Of a stretch of DNA of 64,000 bases, positions 45,942 to 55,422 are shown piece after piece (positions within the stretch are counted from its first letter, which is position 1; the number at the start of each line of letters is the position of its first letter). This stretch comes from OFTM291 sp041741375 (GTDB lineage: Bacteria > Gemmatimonadota > Gemmatimonadetes > Gemmatimonadales > GWC2-71-9): positions 9,991 through 73,990 of the forward strand of contig JBGSKF010000116.1 of the NCBI GenBank assembly GCA_041741375.1, given 5' to 3'. A program made the translations under genes and the position numbers. The notes below the pieces were generated by a model. The model had not been told where the DNA came from and ran no database searches. It saw nothing but the letters and a program-made list of their open reading frames with translations.

Positions 45942-46556
45942 ATGACCGGACAGGCACCCCGCCCAGAGGACATCACCGGCGTGCTCGGGAGGGTCCGGAA
46001 GGGCGACCCCGAGGCGATGGGAGTTCTCATGCCCCGCGTCTACGACGAGCTTCGCCAGATCGCCCATCGTCACCTGCGTTCGGAGAGAGCCGGTCACACC
46101 CTCTCCACCACTGGTCTCGTCCATGAGGCCTACCTGCGGCTGGTGGATCAGCAACGGGTCGAATGGGTGGACCGCGCCCATTTCTTCGCCGTGGCCGCAC
46201 GCATGATGCGTCGGATCCTGATCGACTACGCGCGCCGCCATCGTGCCCTGCGCCGGGGCGGGCCCCACCACCAGGTGATTTCTCTCGATGCCGCTGAGGT
46301 GCAGAATTCCGCCCTAGCCGAGAACGACCCGGAGATCGTTGCACGGGCGGAGTGGCTGCTTTCGCTGGATGAGGCGCTCGACCGGCTCAAGGACGCGAAT
46401 GAGCGCCAGGCCCGGATCGTCGAGTGTCGGTTTTTCGGCGGGCTGACCGAGCACGAAACGGCCGCGGCGCTCGGGGTGTCCCAGCGCACGGTGTCGCGCG
46501 AGTGGAGCCTGGCGCGGGGATGGCTTTATCGGGAGTTGCGGCGTGACGTCGCCTGA
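45942..46556 (+). CDS. ECF-type RNA polymerase sigma factor (TIGR02999-like)
   Basis: A 204-residue sigma factor with region 2 (YDELRQIAHRHLRSERAGHT, VHEAYLRLVDQ, HFFAVAARMMRRILIDYARR) and a region 4 helix-turn-helix (ECRFFGGLTEHETAAALGVS). The pattern HTLSTTGLVHEAYLRLV is typical of the group common in Acidobacteria, Planctomycetes and Gemmatimonadota. A GAGGAGGGGAG ribosome-binding site supports the start at 45942. Its stop overlaps the kinase start by 14 bases, so the two genes are coupled and the kinase probably controls the sigma factor. Confidence 0.92.
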   Translation: MTGQAPRPEDITGVLGRVRKGDPEAMGVLMPRVYDELRQIAHRHLRSERAGHTLSTTGLVHEAYLRLVDQQRVEWVDRAHFFAVAARMMRRILIDYARRHRALRRGGPHHQVISLDAAEVQNSALAENDPEIVARAEWLLSLDEALDRLKDANERQARIVECRFFGGLTEHETAAALGVSQRTVSREWSLARGWLYRELRRDVA

Positions 46557-49233
46557 CCGTCCTGGCTCCGAGCAGGGAGCCCTGGTGCAACGGCTGGTCG
46601 CGCGGGCGCTCGACCTCCCGGTCGAGGAGCGCGGGGCCTACCTCGCCGAGGCCTGCGCGGGAGACAGCCCACTGCGGAACGAGGTCGACACCTGGGTGCG
46701 GGCCTGTACGGCGAGCGGGGAGGAGGGGTTTCTCGACGGATGCGCGGCGGAACACGCGGCCCCCCTGCTCGAGCAGGTGGAGCGGTGGGAGACGGGGGAC
46801 GGAGATCGGCAGATTGCCCTGGCCACCCTCACGTCCCTCCTGTCCGACCGGTATGAGATCGATCGCGAGGTGGGACGGGGAGGCTCGGCGACGGTATTCC
46901 TGGCGCACGACCGCCGGCACGATCGTGCGGTGGCGATCAAGGTTCTGGATCCCCGCCTCGCCGCATCGGCCTCGGCCAGCCGGTTTCTGCGGGAAATCAG
47001 GCTCGCGGCCCGAATGACTCACCCGAACATCCTTCCGCTCCACGATTCCGGCGATGCGGGAGGCCTCCTCTACTACGTGATGCCGTACGTCGAGGGGGAA
47101 TCCCTCCGCGCACGGCTGACCCGGCAGGGTCCGTTCCCCGTGCCCGAGGCCCTGGGCCTGCTCCGGGAAGTGATCGGCGCGCTCGCCCATGCCCATCGGC
47201 AGGGGATCGTGCACCGAGACGTCAAGCCGGAGAACATCCTCCTGCTGGATGGCCATGCGGTCGTGGCCGACTTCGGGATCGCCCAGGCCCTGGACACCGC
47301 GCTCGGGCAGGAAGGGGAGGTCGAGGGCCCGGAGTTGGGACGGGTCGCGACGGAGACCCGGGAGAGCACCGTGATCGGAACTCCCGCCTACATGGCGCCG
47401 GAGCGGATGACACCCGGGTGGACCACGGATGTCCGTGCCGATCTCTATTCTCTCGGCGTGGTGGCCTACGAAATGCTCGGCGGAACCAACCCGTTCACGG
47501 CCGAGACGCAGGAAGCGACCGCGTCTGCCCAGCGGGAGAGGGTCCCTGCTCCCCTGCGCGCCGCTCGTCCCGATCTTCCCCCGGACATCGAGAACCTGGT
47601 GATGGCCCTGCTCGCCAAGGATCCGGCGGACCGACCGCCGAGCGCCGAGGCGGTGCTGGAACGCCTGGAACGGGGGATGGCTCGGGCTGCTCTGTCCGGG
47701 GGGGTGGCGCGGAGCCGCCGGTGGCCGTCCCTGGTGGGCATGGGGGCATTGGCTGTGCTGGCCGGAGGCGTCCTGACCGTCGTGCTGTTCCCGCGCGCCG
47801 TGGCCCCGGTGTCGGATCGCAGGATCGCCGTCCGGGTGTGTGAGAACAGGGGGACCGGAGGAGACCTGGCCCTGGCCCAGGCGCTGACCCAGGAAATCAC
47901 CGGGAAACTGCGTGGGATCGCCGGACTCAGGGTGATCGGGCAGGAGAGCATGCGGCGCTACGAGGGGAGGGCCACGCCGGCCACGACCATCGGGGGGGAC
48001 CTGGGCGTCGACTATGTGCTCGGCTGCACCGTGGAGTGGACCCGGCGCGAGGACGGGGAGGCCCTGGTGCGGGTCCGGTCGGAGCTTCAGCGGGCCGGCG
48101 ACAACACGGTGCTCTGGACCCTGGCGCCCGATCCCCAGCCGGTCGGGGACATCATCGCCTTGCAGGCCACCGTGGCCGACCGGGTGCTCGACGAACTTCG
48201 GATAGGGTCGACGGAGGCGCAACGTCAGGCGCGAAGGCGTTCTCCGACAGTGAGCCTGGCAGCGTATCAACACTACCTGACCGGACTCGCACGAGTGGCC
48301 CTCACCACCCAGGCGGCTCGGGAGGAGGGGCTCCGGTCGTTCGAGCGTGCGATCGCGCTGGATTCCTCCTTCGCACTCGCCTGGGCCGGTCTGGGGCTTG
48401 CCTGGCTTCACCTCCCCCCCTTCTGGGACCGTCACGACTCGACCGGGAACCTCGCGCCGAACAGCCTCGAAGCCTATCGGCGGGCGGAGGAGGCAGCAGG
48501 TCAGGCGCTGCGACTCGACCCCACGCTGGTGGAGGCCCGTGTCGTGCTGGAGTCGGCCCGATTCTATATCTCGTGGGACTACCGTGCTGCCGTCGCGTCG
48601 CTGGACAGGTTGACCCTTCAAGCCCCGGATGACCTTTACGCCCAGCAGCGTTACCGGATGGCCCTGGTCGCGGCGGGCCGGTTTCCTGAAGCCCTCGCCG
48701 TGTCGCGCCGGGCGATCGATCTCGACCCTCTGCACCCGGTCACGAATACTTTTCTGGCTGTTGACCTCGCCCGGATGGGAGAGACCGAAGAGGCGATCGC
48801 GATTCTCCGGCGGGTGGTGGGATGGAACCCCGATTTTGCCCAGGCGTTCATGGTGCTGGGAACCCTGCAACTCCAGGCCGGGGCGCGCGGCGCGGGCGCC
48901 GACACCGCCACCCGGTTCCTGACGCTGCGCGGCTACCCCGCGTCGGCCACCGACAAGGTCCGGCGCGCCCTGGCGGGTACCGGCCCGGTGTCGGAGGCCA
49001 TCGAGGTGCTCGACGACCTGCAACGCGGTATCTGGGAACCCGAGGGTCGTCTTGCCGGGTATTACGCCCTGCTCGGGGAGCGGGGCCGAGCGCTGGCGCT
49101 CCTGGAGCGAGCCAAACGGCAGCACGTGGGCGAACTTCTCTTTCACCGATCGATGCCGTTCTTCGTGTCCCTGAGAGGAGATCCGCGGTTCGAGGCGACC
49201 TGGGAGGAGCCTCTGCCCGGGAGTGGGGAGTAG
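46543..49233 (+). CDS. Serine/threonine protein kinase with TPR domain
   Basis: An 896-residue protein. The N-terminal 100 residues (LVARALDLPVEERGAYLAEA) are the short module found before kinases paired with ECF factors. The kinase domain (about 105-370) has VGRGGSATVFLAHD, the catalytic Lys in AIKVL, HRDVKPENILL, DFGIA and GTPAYMAPE, so it should be active. A membrane segment (about residues 395-420) is followed by a TolB/FlgO-like domain and then several TPRs to the end (FALAWAGLGLAWLHL, EAYRRAEEAAGQALRLDP). The GTG start overlaps the ECF sigma stop. A membrane sensor that phosphorylates the sigma factor or partners is the usual inference. Confidence 0.92.
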   Translation: MTSPDRPGSEQGALVQRLVARALDLPVEERGAYLAEACAGDSPLRNEVDTWVRACTASGEEGFLDGCAAEHAAPLLEQVERWETGDGDRQIALATLTSLLSDRYEIDREVGRGGSATVFLAHDRRHDRAVAIKVLDPRLAASASASRFLREIRLAARMTHPNILPLHDSGDAGGLLYYVMPYVEGESLRARLTRQGPFPVPEALGLLREVIGALAHAHRQGIVHRDVKPENILLLDGHAVVADFGIAQALDTALGQEGEVEGPELGRVATETRESTVIGTPAYMAPERMTPGWTTDVRADLYSLGVVAYEMLGGTNPFTAETQEATASAQRERVPAPLRAARPDLPPDIENLVMALLAKDPADRPPSAEAVLERLERGMARAALSGGVARSRRWPSLVGMGALAVLAGGVLTVVLFPRAVAPVSDRRIAVRVCENRGTGGDLALAQALTQEITGKLRGIAGLRVIGQESMRRYEGRATPATTIGGDLGVDYVLGCTVEWTRREDGEALVRVRSELQRAGDNTVLWTLAPDPQPVGDIIALQATVADRVLDELRIGSTEAQRQARRRSPTVSLAAYQHYLTGLARVALTTQAAREEGLRSFERAIALDSSFALAWAGLGLAWLHLPPFWDRHDSTGNLAPNSLEAYRRAEEAAGQALRLDPTLVEARVVLESARFYISWDYRAAVASLDRLTLQAPDDLYAQQRYRMALVAAGRFPEALAVSRRAIDLDPLHPVTNTFLAVDLARMGETEEAIAILRRVVGWNPDFAQAFMVLGTLQLQAGARGAGADTATRFLTLRGYPASATDKVRRALAGTGPVSEAIEVLDDLQRGIWEPEGRLAGYYALLGERGRALALLERAKRQHVGELLFHRSMPFFVSLRGDPRFEATWEEPLPGSGE

Positions 49234-49267
49234 GAGGAGGGAGACGGCGGACCGCGTCGACCTCCGC

Positions 49268-49299
49268 TTGACAACCGACCCGCAGCGGTGCCCTTTACT
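49268..49299 (+). promoter_or_regulatory. Candidate promoter for the SIR2/TIR operon
   Basis: A perfect TTGACA (49268-49273) is followed 20 bases on by TTTACT (49294-49299). The -10 and spacing are weak, so this is a low-confidence call. It lies about 75 bp before the start of the SIR2/TIR gene. Confidence 0.3.
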
Positions 49300-49372
49300 G
49301 TTTCCGTAAGCAAGAGTCCTGTCCGGGAATCGCCCCGCGATCCCGGGTCCGCCATTCGACCCGAGCCGCTTC

Positions 49373-50755
49373 GTGACCGCTCCGCTGCCCGCAGCTGTGG
49401 GCCTCTGGGAATCCGAACTGTGGGACGAGTTGCTCGCCAACCTCGACGAGCGGCGCGTCATCCCCATTGTGGGTCCGGATCTCCTCGAGGTGGAGACGCC
49501 GACCGGTCCTGCCCGCCTGGAAACGTGGTTGGCCGCACAGTTGGCGGAGCGGGTCGGACTGCACGATCTGCCCGCCCCACGCACGCTCAATGAGGTGGTC
49601 TGCGCCCACCTGCGCCGGGGACAGCGCCGGGAGGCGCTCTACCCCCGTCTCAAGACGATCTTCCAGGAGGCGGCCATCACCCCGCCGCCGGTCCTGCGAA
49701 AGCTCGCCGAGATCGCCCATTTCGACCTGTTCGTCACCACCACGTTCGACCCCCTGCTCGAGGAGGCCCTGAATGCCGTCCGATTCAGCGGGGAACAGCG
49801 AACGGAGACCATGGCCTACTCCACACGCGAGGCGCACGACCTGGCGGTGCCGAAGCGCGACCTCCGGGCCCCGCTGGTCTACCACCTCTTCGGCCGACTC
49901 TCGGCGTCTCCCTCCTATGTCCTGTCCGAGGAGGACCTGCTCGAATTCATCTTCGCCCTGCAATCCCCGGCCCGGGCGCCGGAGCGACTGTTCGATGAAC
50001 TGGAGCGCAACCACCTGCTGCTTCTCGGGGTGAATTTCGCTGACTGGTTTGCCCGGATGTTTCTCCGCACCGCGAAGGGACACCGCCTGTCGGAGGCCCG
50101 CGAGGTGCTGGAGATCCTGGCCGACTCCCGCACGCCGGGCGAGCAGGGGCTGGTCACCTTCCTGGCGCATTTCAGCAGCCGCACACGGGTGTTCCAGGGG
50201 ACCGCCGTCCAGTTCGTGGACGAACTCCACCGCCGGTACCGGGAACTCCACCCCGCGGAGGAGACCGGTCCCGGGCTCGCGTACCACGACGAGATGCGCC
50301 CGGGGTCGGTCTTCCTGAGTTATGCCAGCGAGGACCGGCGGGCGGTGGAGCGCCTCAAGGCGGGGCTCGAGGCGAGCGGGATTCCAGTCTGGTTCGACCG
50401 GGATCAGCTCAAGGCCGGTGATCACTGGCGTGATCTGCTGCGGCACAACATCGATCAGTGCAGTCTTTTCATCCCCGTGCTCTCCGCCACCACCGAGCGC
50501 AAGATCGAGGGCGAGTTCCGTCGCGAGTGGCGCTGGGCTCTCGATCGCGAGCAGCGGATGGCCGGAGGGCGGGTGTTCATTCTCCCCGTCGTGATCGACG
50601 AGACCGAGACCTTCACAACCGCCGAGCGACGTTTTCTCGAACTTCACATCGCCCGGGTACCCGGAGGGGAGGTCTCCCCGGATTTCGGCGACCGGGTCCG
50701 GCACATTCTGGAGCGGGTCGCACCGGCGGCGGAGGGGAGGAGGGGGGCGCCATGA
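49373..50755 (+). CDS. SIR2-like plus TIR domain protein (putative defence effector)
   Basis: A 460-residue protein. Residues about 20-290 form a SIR2-like domain: RRVIPIVGPDLLE opens the nucleotide-binding fold, DLFVTTTFDPLLEEAL (about 119-134) sits where TTNYD is usual, and LVYHLFGRLSASPSYVLSEED (about 168) is the HG-region where the catalytic His of active sirtuins is expected; here it reads HLFG. Residues about 311-440 are a TIR domain (FLSYASEDRRAVERLK, PVWFDRDQLKAGDHW, FIPVLSATTERKIEGEF) with the conserved Glu in the last helix. TIR and SIR2 domains deplete NAD in phage defence systems such as Thoeris and Gabija-like. It starts with GTG and overlaps the nSTAND gene. Confidence 0.85.
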   Translation: MTAPLPAAVGLWESELWDELLANLDERRVIPIVGPDLLEVETPTGPARLETWLAAQLAERVGLHDLPAPRTLNEVVCAHLRRGQRREALYPRLKTIFQEAAITPPPVLRKLAEIAHFDLFVTTTFDPLLEEALNAVRFSGEQRTETMAYSTREAHDLAVPKRDLRAPLVYHLFGRLSASPSYVLSEEDLLEFIFALQSPARAPERLFDELERNHLLLLGVNFADWFARMFLRTAKGHRLSEAREVLEILADSRTPGEQGLVTFLAHFSSRTRVFQGTAVQFVDELHRRYRELHPAEETGPGLAYHDEMRPGSVFLSYASEDRRAVERLKAGLEASGIPVWFDRDQLKAGDHWRDLLRHNIDQCSLFIPVLSATTERKIEGEFRREWRWALDREQRMAGGRVFILPVVIDETETFTTAERRFLELHIARVPGGEVSPDFGDRVRHILERVAPAAEGRRGAP

Positions 50756-53700
50756 CCCCGCGAGCGTCCCCCGTCCCGGCGGGGCGGGAAGATCCCGTCG
50801 ACACCGCCAATCCCTGGCCGGGGCTGGCCGCATTCCGTGAGGGAGCCCACGCCTTCTTCCACGGGCGCGCGGCCGAGATCGAGGATCTCGAACGCCGGGT
50901 GCGCCGGAAACCCCTCACCGTCCTTTATGGCCAATCGGGACTGGGCAAGACCTCCCTGCTGCAGGCGGGGCTCTTTCCCCGGCTCCGCGCCGAGGGGTTC
51001 CTTCCGGTTCCCCTGCGGCTGGATTATGCCGCGGCCGCAGAGGATCCGGCCGCCCAGATCAGGCACGCCCTGGCGGAGGCGTTTCGGTCCGCCGGCCTCG
51101 ATGCGGGCAACCGGTTTGTCGAGGGCTCGGTCTGGGAATGCTTCCACCGCCTCGAGGAGGAGGGAGAGGGGGAGACGTCCGCGCGCCCGGTCCCGGTGCT
51201 GGTGTTCGACCAGTTCGAGGAACTGTTCACCGTGGGCCGGGGCCCGAGCGAGTCGCAATCCCGGGGCGATCTCGTGGTCGAGGAGCTTGCCTCTCTCATC
51301 GAGAACCGTCCTCCCCGTGCCCTCGAGGCCCGCTTCGAGAGCCACCCCGGCCTGGTGGAGCGGTTCGACTTCGAGCGACAGGACTACCGGGTTCTCCTGA
51401 GCCTGCGGGAGGATTATCTCCCCCATCTGCACGACCTCCGGGGGAAGATCCCCTCCATCACCCTGAACAGCATGCGGCTCGGCCGGATGGATGGGGAGCG
51501 GGCTCTCCAGGCCGTTCTGCGGCCCGGGGCGGACCTGGTGGCGCTGCCCGTGGCCCAGGCCCTCGTCCGGTTCGTGGCGGGGACCCCGGAAGCTCGGAGG
51601 ACCGGTCATGCGGCCTCCAGCGCGGGGGCCGAATTCCGCGCCCTGGAGGTGGAGCCGGCCCTGCTCAGTCTCTTCTGCCGCGAACTCAACCAGAAGAGAA
51701 TCGCCCGGGGCGACGCCGAGATCTCCCTCGACCTGGTGCGGGGTAGCCGGGAGGCGATTCTCCAGGAGTTCTACGAGGGGTGTTTTGCCGACCAGCCTCC
51801 GGCGGTCCGCGCCTTCGTGGAGGAGGAGCTCCTCACCGAGTCGGGGTTTAGGGAGAGTCTCACCCGGGAGCGGGCCGAGCAGGAACTGTCCCGCCGCGGC
51901 GCCCGGCCCGGGGCTCTCGATGTGCTCATCAACCGGCGTCTCCTGCAGGTGGAGGAACGGCTCCGGGTGCAGCGTGTGGAGCTCACCCACGACGTCCTGG
52001 CGGAGGTGGCGCGCCAGAGCCGGGTCGGCCGCCGGCATCAGGAGGCCCTGGAGGAGGCGGAGCGTCAGGCGGGCCAGGCGCGAGAACTGAGCCGCCGGGC
52101 CCGCCGCCGCTCCCTGCTGATCGGAGCGACCGCCCTCGGCATCGGGGGACTGCTGGCCCTGGGTGGTCTGGTTGCGATCCGGCAGAGTCGACTTGCCCGG
52201 GAGGCAAGCGTGAAGGCGCAGGTGGCGGAGAGTCTGGCTGTGCAGCGGGCCGAGGATGTGACACGGTTGAACCGTGGCCTCGTGGACAGCGCAGCGATTC
52301 TGTCCAACCAGAGGGACGAACTGGGCCGTCAGGCGGCGGCCGTGGCTGCGGCGCTTCGCCAGCAGGAGATGCTTCGGCGTGATGCCGAATCGAATGCCGC
52401 CCAGGCCCGGGATCTCGGTGCGGCTGCCGCGCGGCGGCTGGAACAGATCTGTGACTACAGCCTGGCCCTCGCCTCCGCGCTCTCGGCGGAAGTCAACTCC
52501 CAGCAGCTTCCCGATTCGCGCAGTGGCGAGGACGGCGGAGGAGGGGCGGCCGCCTCCGAGGTGTTCCAGGAGTATCTGCAAACCACGAACCGGCATTTCG
52601 ACAGCCTCTATGTCCAGGACTCCTCCGCCGCCTGTGTCCGCCAGATGCGGGCCCGGATCAAGGTCATTGCGGCCGGCGCGGCCCAGGAACGGAACCGACG
52701 GCAGGAGATCCTGCGGTGGAGCCGGGAGGGGCTCGGAGCGGTGCAGGCGCTGCGCGACCTGGATGACGCGGGGTCACGGCATCTGGCCCAGATCCTCTAC
52801 ACCGACCTGGCCTACTACCTCTGGCTCGTGGACGACACGACCAATGCGCAATCCGCCGCCGTGGAGGGCATCACCGTTTCCCGGGTTCTGGATGCCCGAG
52901 ACAATCGCAACACGCTTTTCCGTCACGCACGGCTCCACCAGATGTACGGCAACGTCTGGATCGACCGGAAGGAGTATGCCCGCGCCCGTGAGGAAGTCCT
53001 GGCCGGGCTTCGAATCGCCGACAGCGGCCTCCGCCGCGCCGATCAGGATTCCCTTTCTCTCCTCCTTGCCCGGAGCCAGCTGTCCCTCCGGCTCGGAGCG
53101 TTGGATACCCTGGCCGGTGCCCATGAAACCGCCGCCCAGCATTACGCCGAGGCGGTGGCGAGTGCCGAAGCGCGTGTGTCCCACCGTCGAACGCGGGCCA
53201 CGGTGGAGTGGTTGGGCCGAACCCAGGAATGGCTTGGAAACCTTTCCCGGAGCCTCGGCCGGTACGACGCGGCTCGGACGGCGTGGGCGAATGCGGCCCG
53301 CACGCTGCAGGACACGATTCTCCCGGTCGCCACAGCCCTTCCGCACCTGGAGCGCATCCAGCGATCGGCCATCCGCCTGGAACTGGCGGCGGCGGACACG
53401 GGACGGGCGCTGGAGCAACTGAGGCTCCGGCTCCGCCTGGACTCGGCTCGCGTACGCCAGACCCGCGGCCTCCCGGCGGCCCTGGATACCCTCGCCAACG
53501 CGCTCACCCTGATGGGCAGTGTGGCCCAGGCATCCCGCCGGTTCGATCTGGCCATCCGGGCCCGCGCGGAGCTGATCGGTGTTCGCCGTGATCTTCTCCG
53601 CTTCGAGGGTCGCACGGCTCGGTCCAATCTCGCCATCGCACTGGGGAACTCCGCCTGGAGCAGGCTCTTCGGCAGGGAGGGGGAAGAGGCTGTGAAGGAG

Positions 53701-54000
53701 GCGATCGAGGGCCTGGTCGTGGATTCATCCCAGACCTACATCTACACCAACCTGGCCCACGGACTCCTCCAGAGCGGCCGGGCGCGTGAAGCCGAGCAGG
53801 TGTACCGGGGGTGCAGTGCGGTGCGGTATGGGAATCCGCCGTCTCACTTCGCTGAGGTGGCGCGTCAGGATCTGCGCGAACTCCTGGCCGCCGGGGCGGT
53901 GGACCAGCACCAGGTGGATCGAGCCGAGGACTGGCTCGCCGGCCCGCGGGGAGAATGCGCGGTGCCGGAAGCCCTCACCATGACCGCTCGGACCCGGTGA
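50752..54000 (+). CDS. nSTAND-type NTPase with membrane segment and TPR-like C-terminus
   Basis: A 1082-residue protein. The N-terminus NPWPGLAAFREGAHAFFHGR and a Walker A LYGQSGLGKTSLLQAG (about residues 57-72), then Walker B VLVFDQFEELFTVG (about 155), are typical of nSTAND1 proteins. A winged-helix-like region follows, then a membrane segment (about 450-475) and a coiled coil (about 490-560). The C-terminal 480 residues are helical, TPR-like repeats. The ATG overlaps the stop of the SIR2/TIR gene. STAND proteins act as sensors that oligomerise on recognising a signal and trigger an effector; here the partner effector would be the SIR2/TIR protein. It is not a known named system that I can match. 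Confidence 0.88.
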   Translation: MTPRASPVPAGREDPVDTANPWPGLAAFREGAHAFFHGRAAEIEDLERRVRRKPLTVLYGQSGLGKTSLLQAGLFPRLRAEGFLPVPLRLDYAAAAEDPAAQIRHALAEAFRSAGLDAGNRFVEGSVWECFHRLEEEGEGETSARPVPVLVFDQFEELFTVGRGPSESQSRGDLVVEELASLIENRPPRALEARFESHPGLVERFDFERQDYRVLLSLREDYLPHLHDLRGKIPSITLNSMRLGRMDGERALQAVLRPGADLVALPVAQALVRFVAGTPEARRTGHAASSAGAEFRALEVEPALLSLFCRELNQKRIARGDAEISLDLVRGSREAILQEFYEGCFADQPPAVRAFVEEELLTESGFRESLTRERAEQELSRRGARPGALDVLINRRLLQVEERLRVQRVELTHDVLAEVARQSRVGRRHQEALEEAERQAGQARELSRRARRRSLLIGATALGIGGLLALGGLVAIRQSRLAREASVKAQVAESLAVQRAEDVTRLNRGLVDSAAILSNQRDELGRQAAAVAAALRQQEMLRRDAESNAAQARDLGAAAARRLEQICDYSLALASALSAEVNSQQLPDSRSGEDGGGGAAASEVFQEYLQTTNRHFDSLYVQDSSAACVRQMRARIKVIAAGAAQERNRRQEILRWSREGLGAVQALRDLDDAGSRHLAQILYTDLAYYLWLVDDTTNAQSAAVEGITVSRVLDARDNRNTLFRHARLHQMYGNVWIDRKEYARAREEVLAGLRIADSGLRRADQDSLSLLLARSQLSLRLGALDTLAGAHETAAQHYAEAVASAEARVSHRRTRATVEWLGRTQEWLGNLSRSLGRYDAARTAWANAARTLQDTILPVATALPHLERIQRSAIRLELAAADTGRALEQLRLRLRLDSARVRQTRGLPAALDTLANALTLMGSVAQASRRFDLAIRARAELIGVRRDLLRFEGRTARSNLAIALGNSAWSRLFGREGEEAVKEAIEGLVVDSSQTYIYTNLAHGLLQSGRAREAEQVYRGCSAVRYGNPPSHFAEVARQDLRELLAAGAVDQHQVDRAEDWLAGPRGECAVPEALTMTARTR

Positions 54001-54359
54001 GTCTCGCACGGTCGCGCCTGCCGACCGAATTCAGGACGATCTGGTTGTGCCGGCCCGTGAGCAGGACACCTGGCACCGGTGCTGTTTCCACAACTCCGGA
54101 GAATCGCCTCGGGCTGGTTCCCATACGTTCTGGTCCTGGCGGGGGGGCAGGGGAGGAGGAGTGGGCTCGGTGCCACCACAGGCAACGGTCAAGCCCGCAT
54201 TGTAGCACGAATCAACGGTAGGAGAAAGTCGCGATGGCCACCTCCGGCCTCGGGGGGATATCGTGAAGAGTTGGCGCCATTCATGGGGCACCGCGCCGCG
54301 CCCGGGCTTCAATCCGGGCGAACAAGACGTTGCGACACTCAGGCTCCAGATTGGTGCAG
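54001..54359. other. Gene-free spacer after the nSTAND gene
   Basis: No supported gene and no clear terminator. Part of it (54280-54359) shows the 3' flank of the Uma2 pseudogene. Confidence 0.6.
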
Positions 54360-54919
54360 TCAGACCGGGGCGAACAAGGTCTCAAGGTCCAAAGTAAACG
54401 CGGTTCGGGCACCTGCGGGGTGCCACCGGAGTGCATCGTGAACGACCACCGGTTTCGTGGCACCGGCTGTCCAGCACTCCACTCGATGGGCAATGGGGTC
54501 GACCACCCAGTAGAGCGGAACCCCTGCCTCCTGATACAACCGTCGCTTGGCTCCCCGGTCTCCCCGGTGACTCCCGGGCGAGAGAACCTCCGCCACCAGC
54601 AGGAGAGTCTGCACCCGCCGCCAGTCGAGCGTCCTGATCTCGTCCCACGGTGCCACGAAGACGTCGGGTTGCACCAAGGAGTCCGGCCCCCAGGAGATGT
54701 CGCCGGGGACGCGAGCACCATGCCCACCGGTGCGGTGGTGAGATACCGTGTGAGCGCATCCGCTAGTCGGACCACCACGATCTGATGCCAGAGCGAGGGC
54801 GCCGGGGTCACGACCAGCTCCCCGTGGGCTGTTTCGTACCGGGACCCGTCCGGAGGCAGGCCGAGGACCATCTCGGCGGTCCAGAACTCGCGGCGTGGGG
54901 ACAAGGCAGGCATGCCCAT
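54360..54919 (-). pseudogene. Frameshifted Uma2-family gene (third copy)
   Basis: The N-terminal part (start MGMPALSPRREFWTAEMV at 54919) and the C-terminal part (DSLVQPDVFVAPWDE to the stop at 54360) match the intact gene at 42638-43198, but they are in different frames. Comparison with that gene shows one base missing around 54703-54712, in the segment that reads CGGGGAGTGCGAAGG in the intact copy and CGGGGACGCGAGC here. The product would be truncated, unless the frameshift is a sequencing error. Confidence 0.85.
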
Positions 54920-55422
54920 ACGTTCGTCTCGGCGGTGGAGGTTGCGCAAGGGGGGGGGAGAAAAAGTGGTGGCGCATACCCAAGAATCACCGGTATCGGC
55001 GGGATCGGGGCACCGTTTCGGCTCAGCGGTGACCCGGAAAATGCGTGGCGGTATCAGAGAGTGGGGAATCGGTGAGGGCGGCGCCAACGGCAGCGAGTCC
55101 GTGGGGGCGACCTCTGTGTGTTCTCGGGGTCACCGAGAAAGCACCTGCTCACGCGGAGACGCGGAGACGCGGAGGGGAGTGCGTGGCCGCGATTCTGGGA
55201 AACTCCGGTGCATGAGAAATGGGTGGCCCCACCCCCCACCAGTGATACTCGCCACTGCTCCCGGTTCCAGGAAGCGGTATTCCACCTCCGCGGCTCCGCG
55301 TGGGAACATTCCGGATCCCGGCCCGGTGCGATTGCCACAGGGCGGACGCGTGAGGACAGCTTGACCAACTTGACCAACAGGGCCGCCCCGCGGTACCTTC
55401 TCAGGCAATCGGAGGTGCCATC
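54920..55422. other. Spacer with duplicated flank and repeats
   Basis: No supported gene. The first 130 bp match the 5' flank of the Uma2 gene at 43199-43345, so the whole gene and its upstream DNA were copied. It also has CGCGGAGACGCGGAGACG repeats (about 55150-55175) and unique DNA before the antitoxin. Confidence 0.65.
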
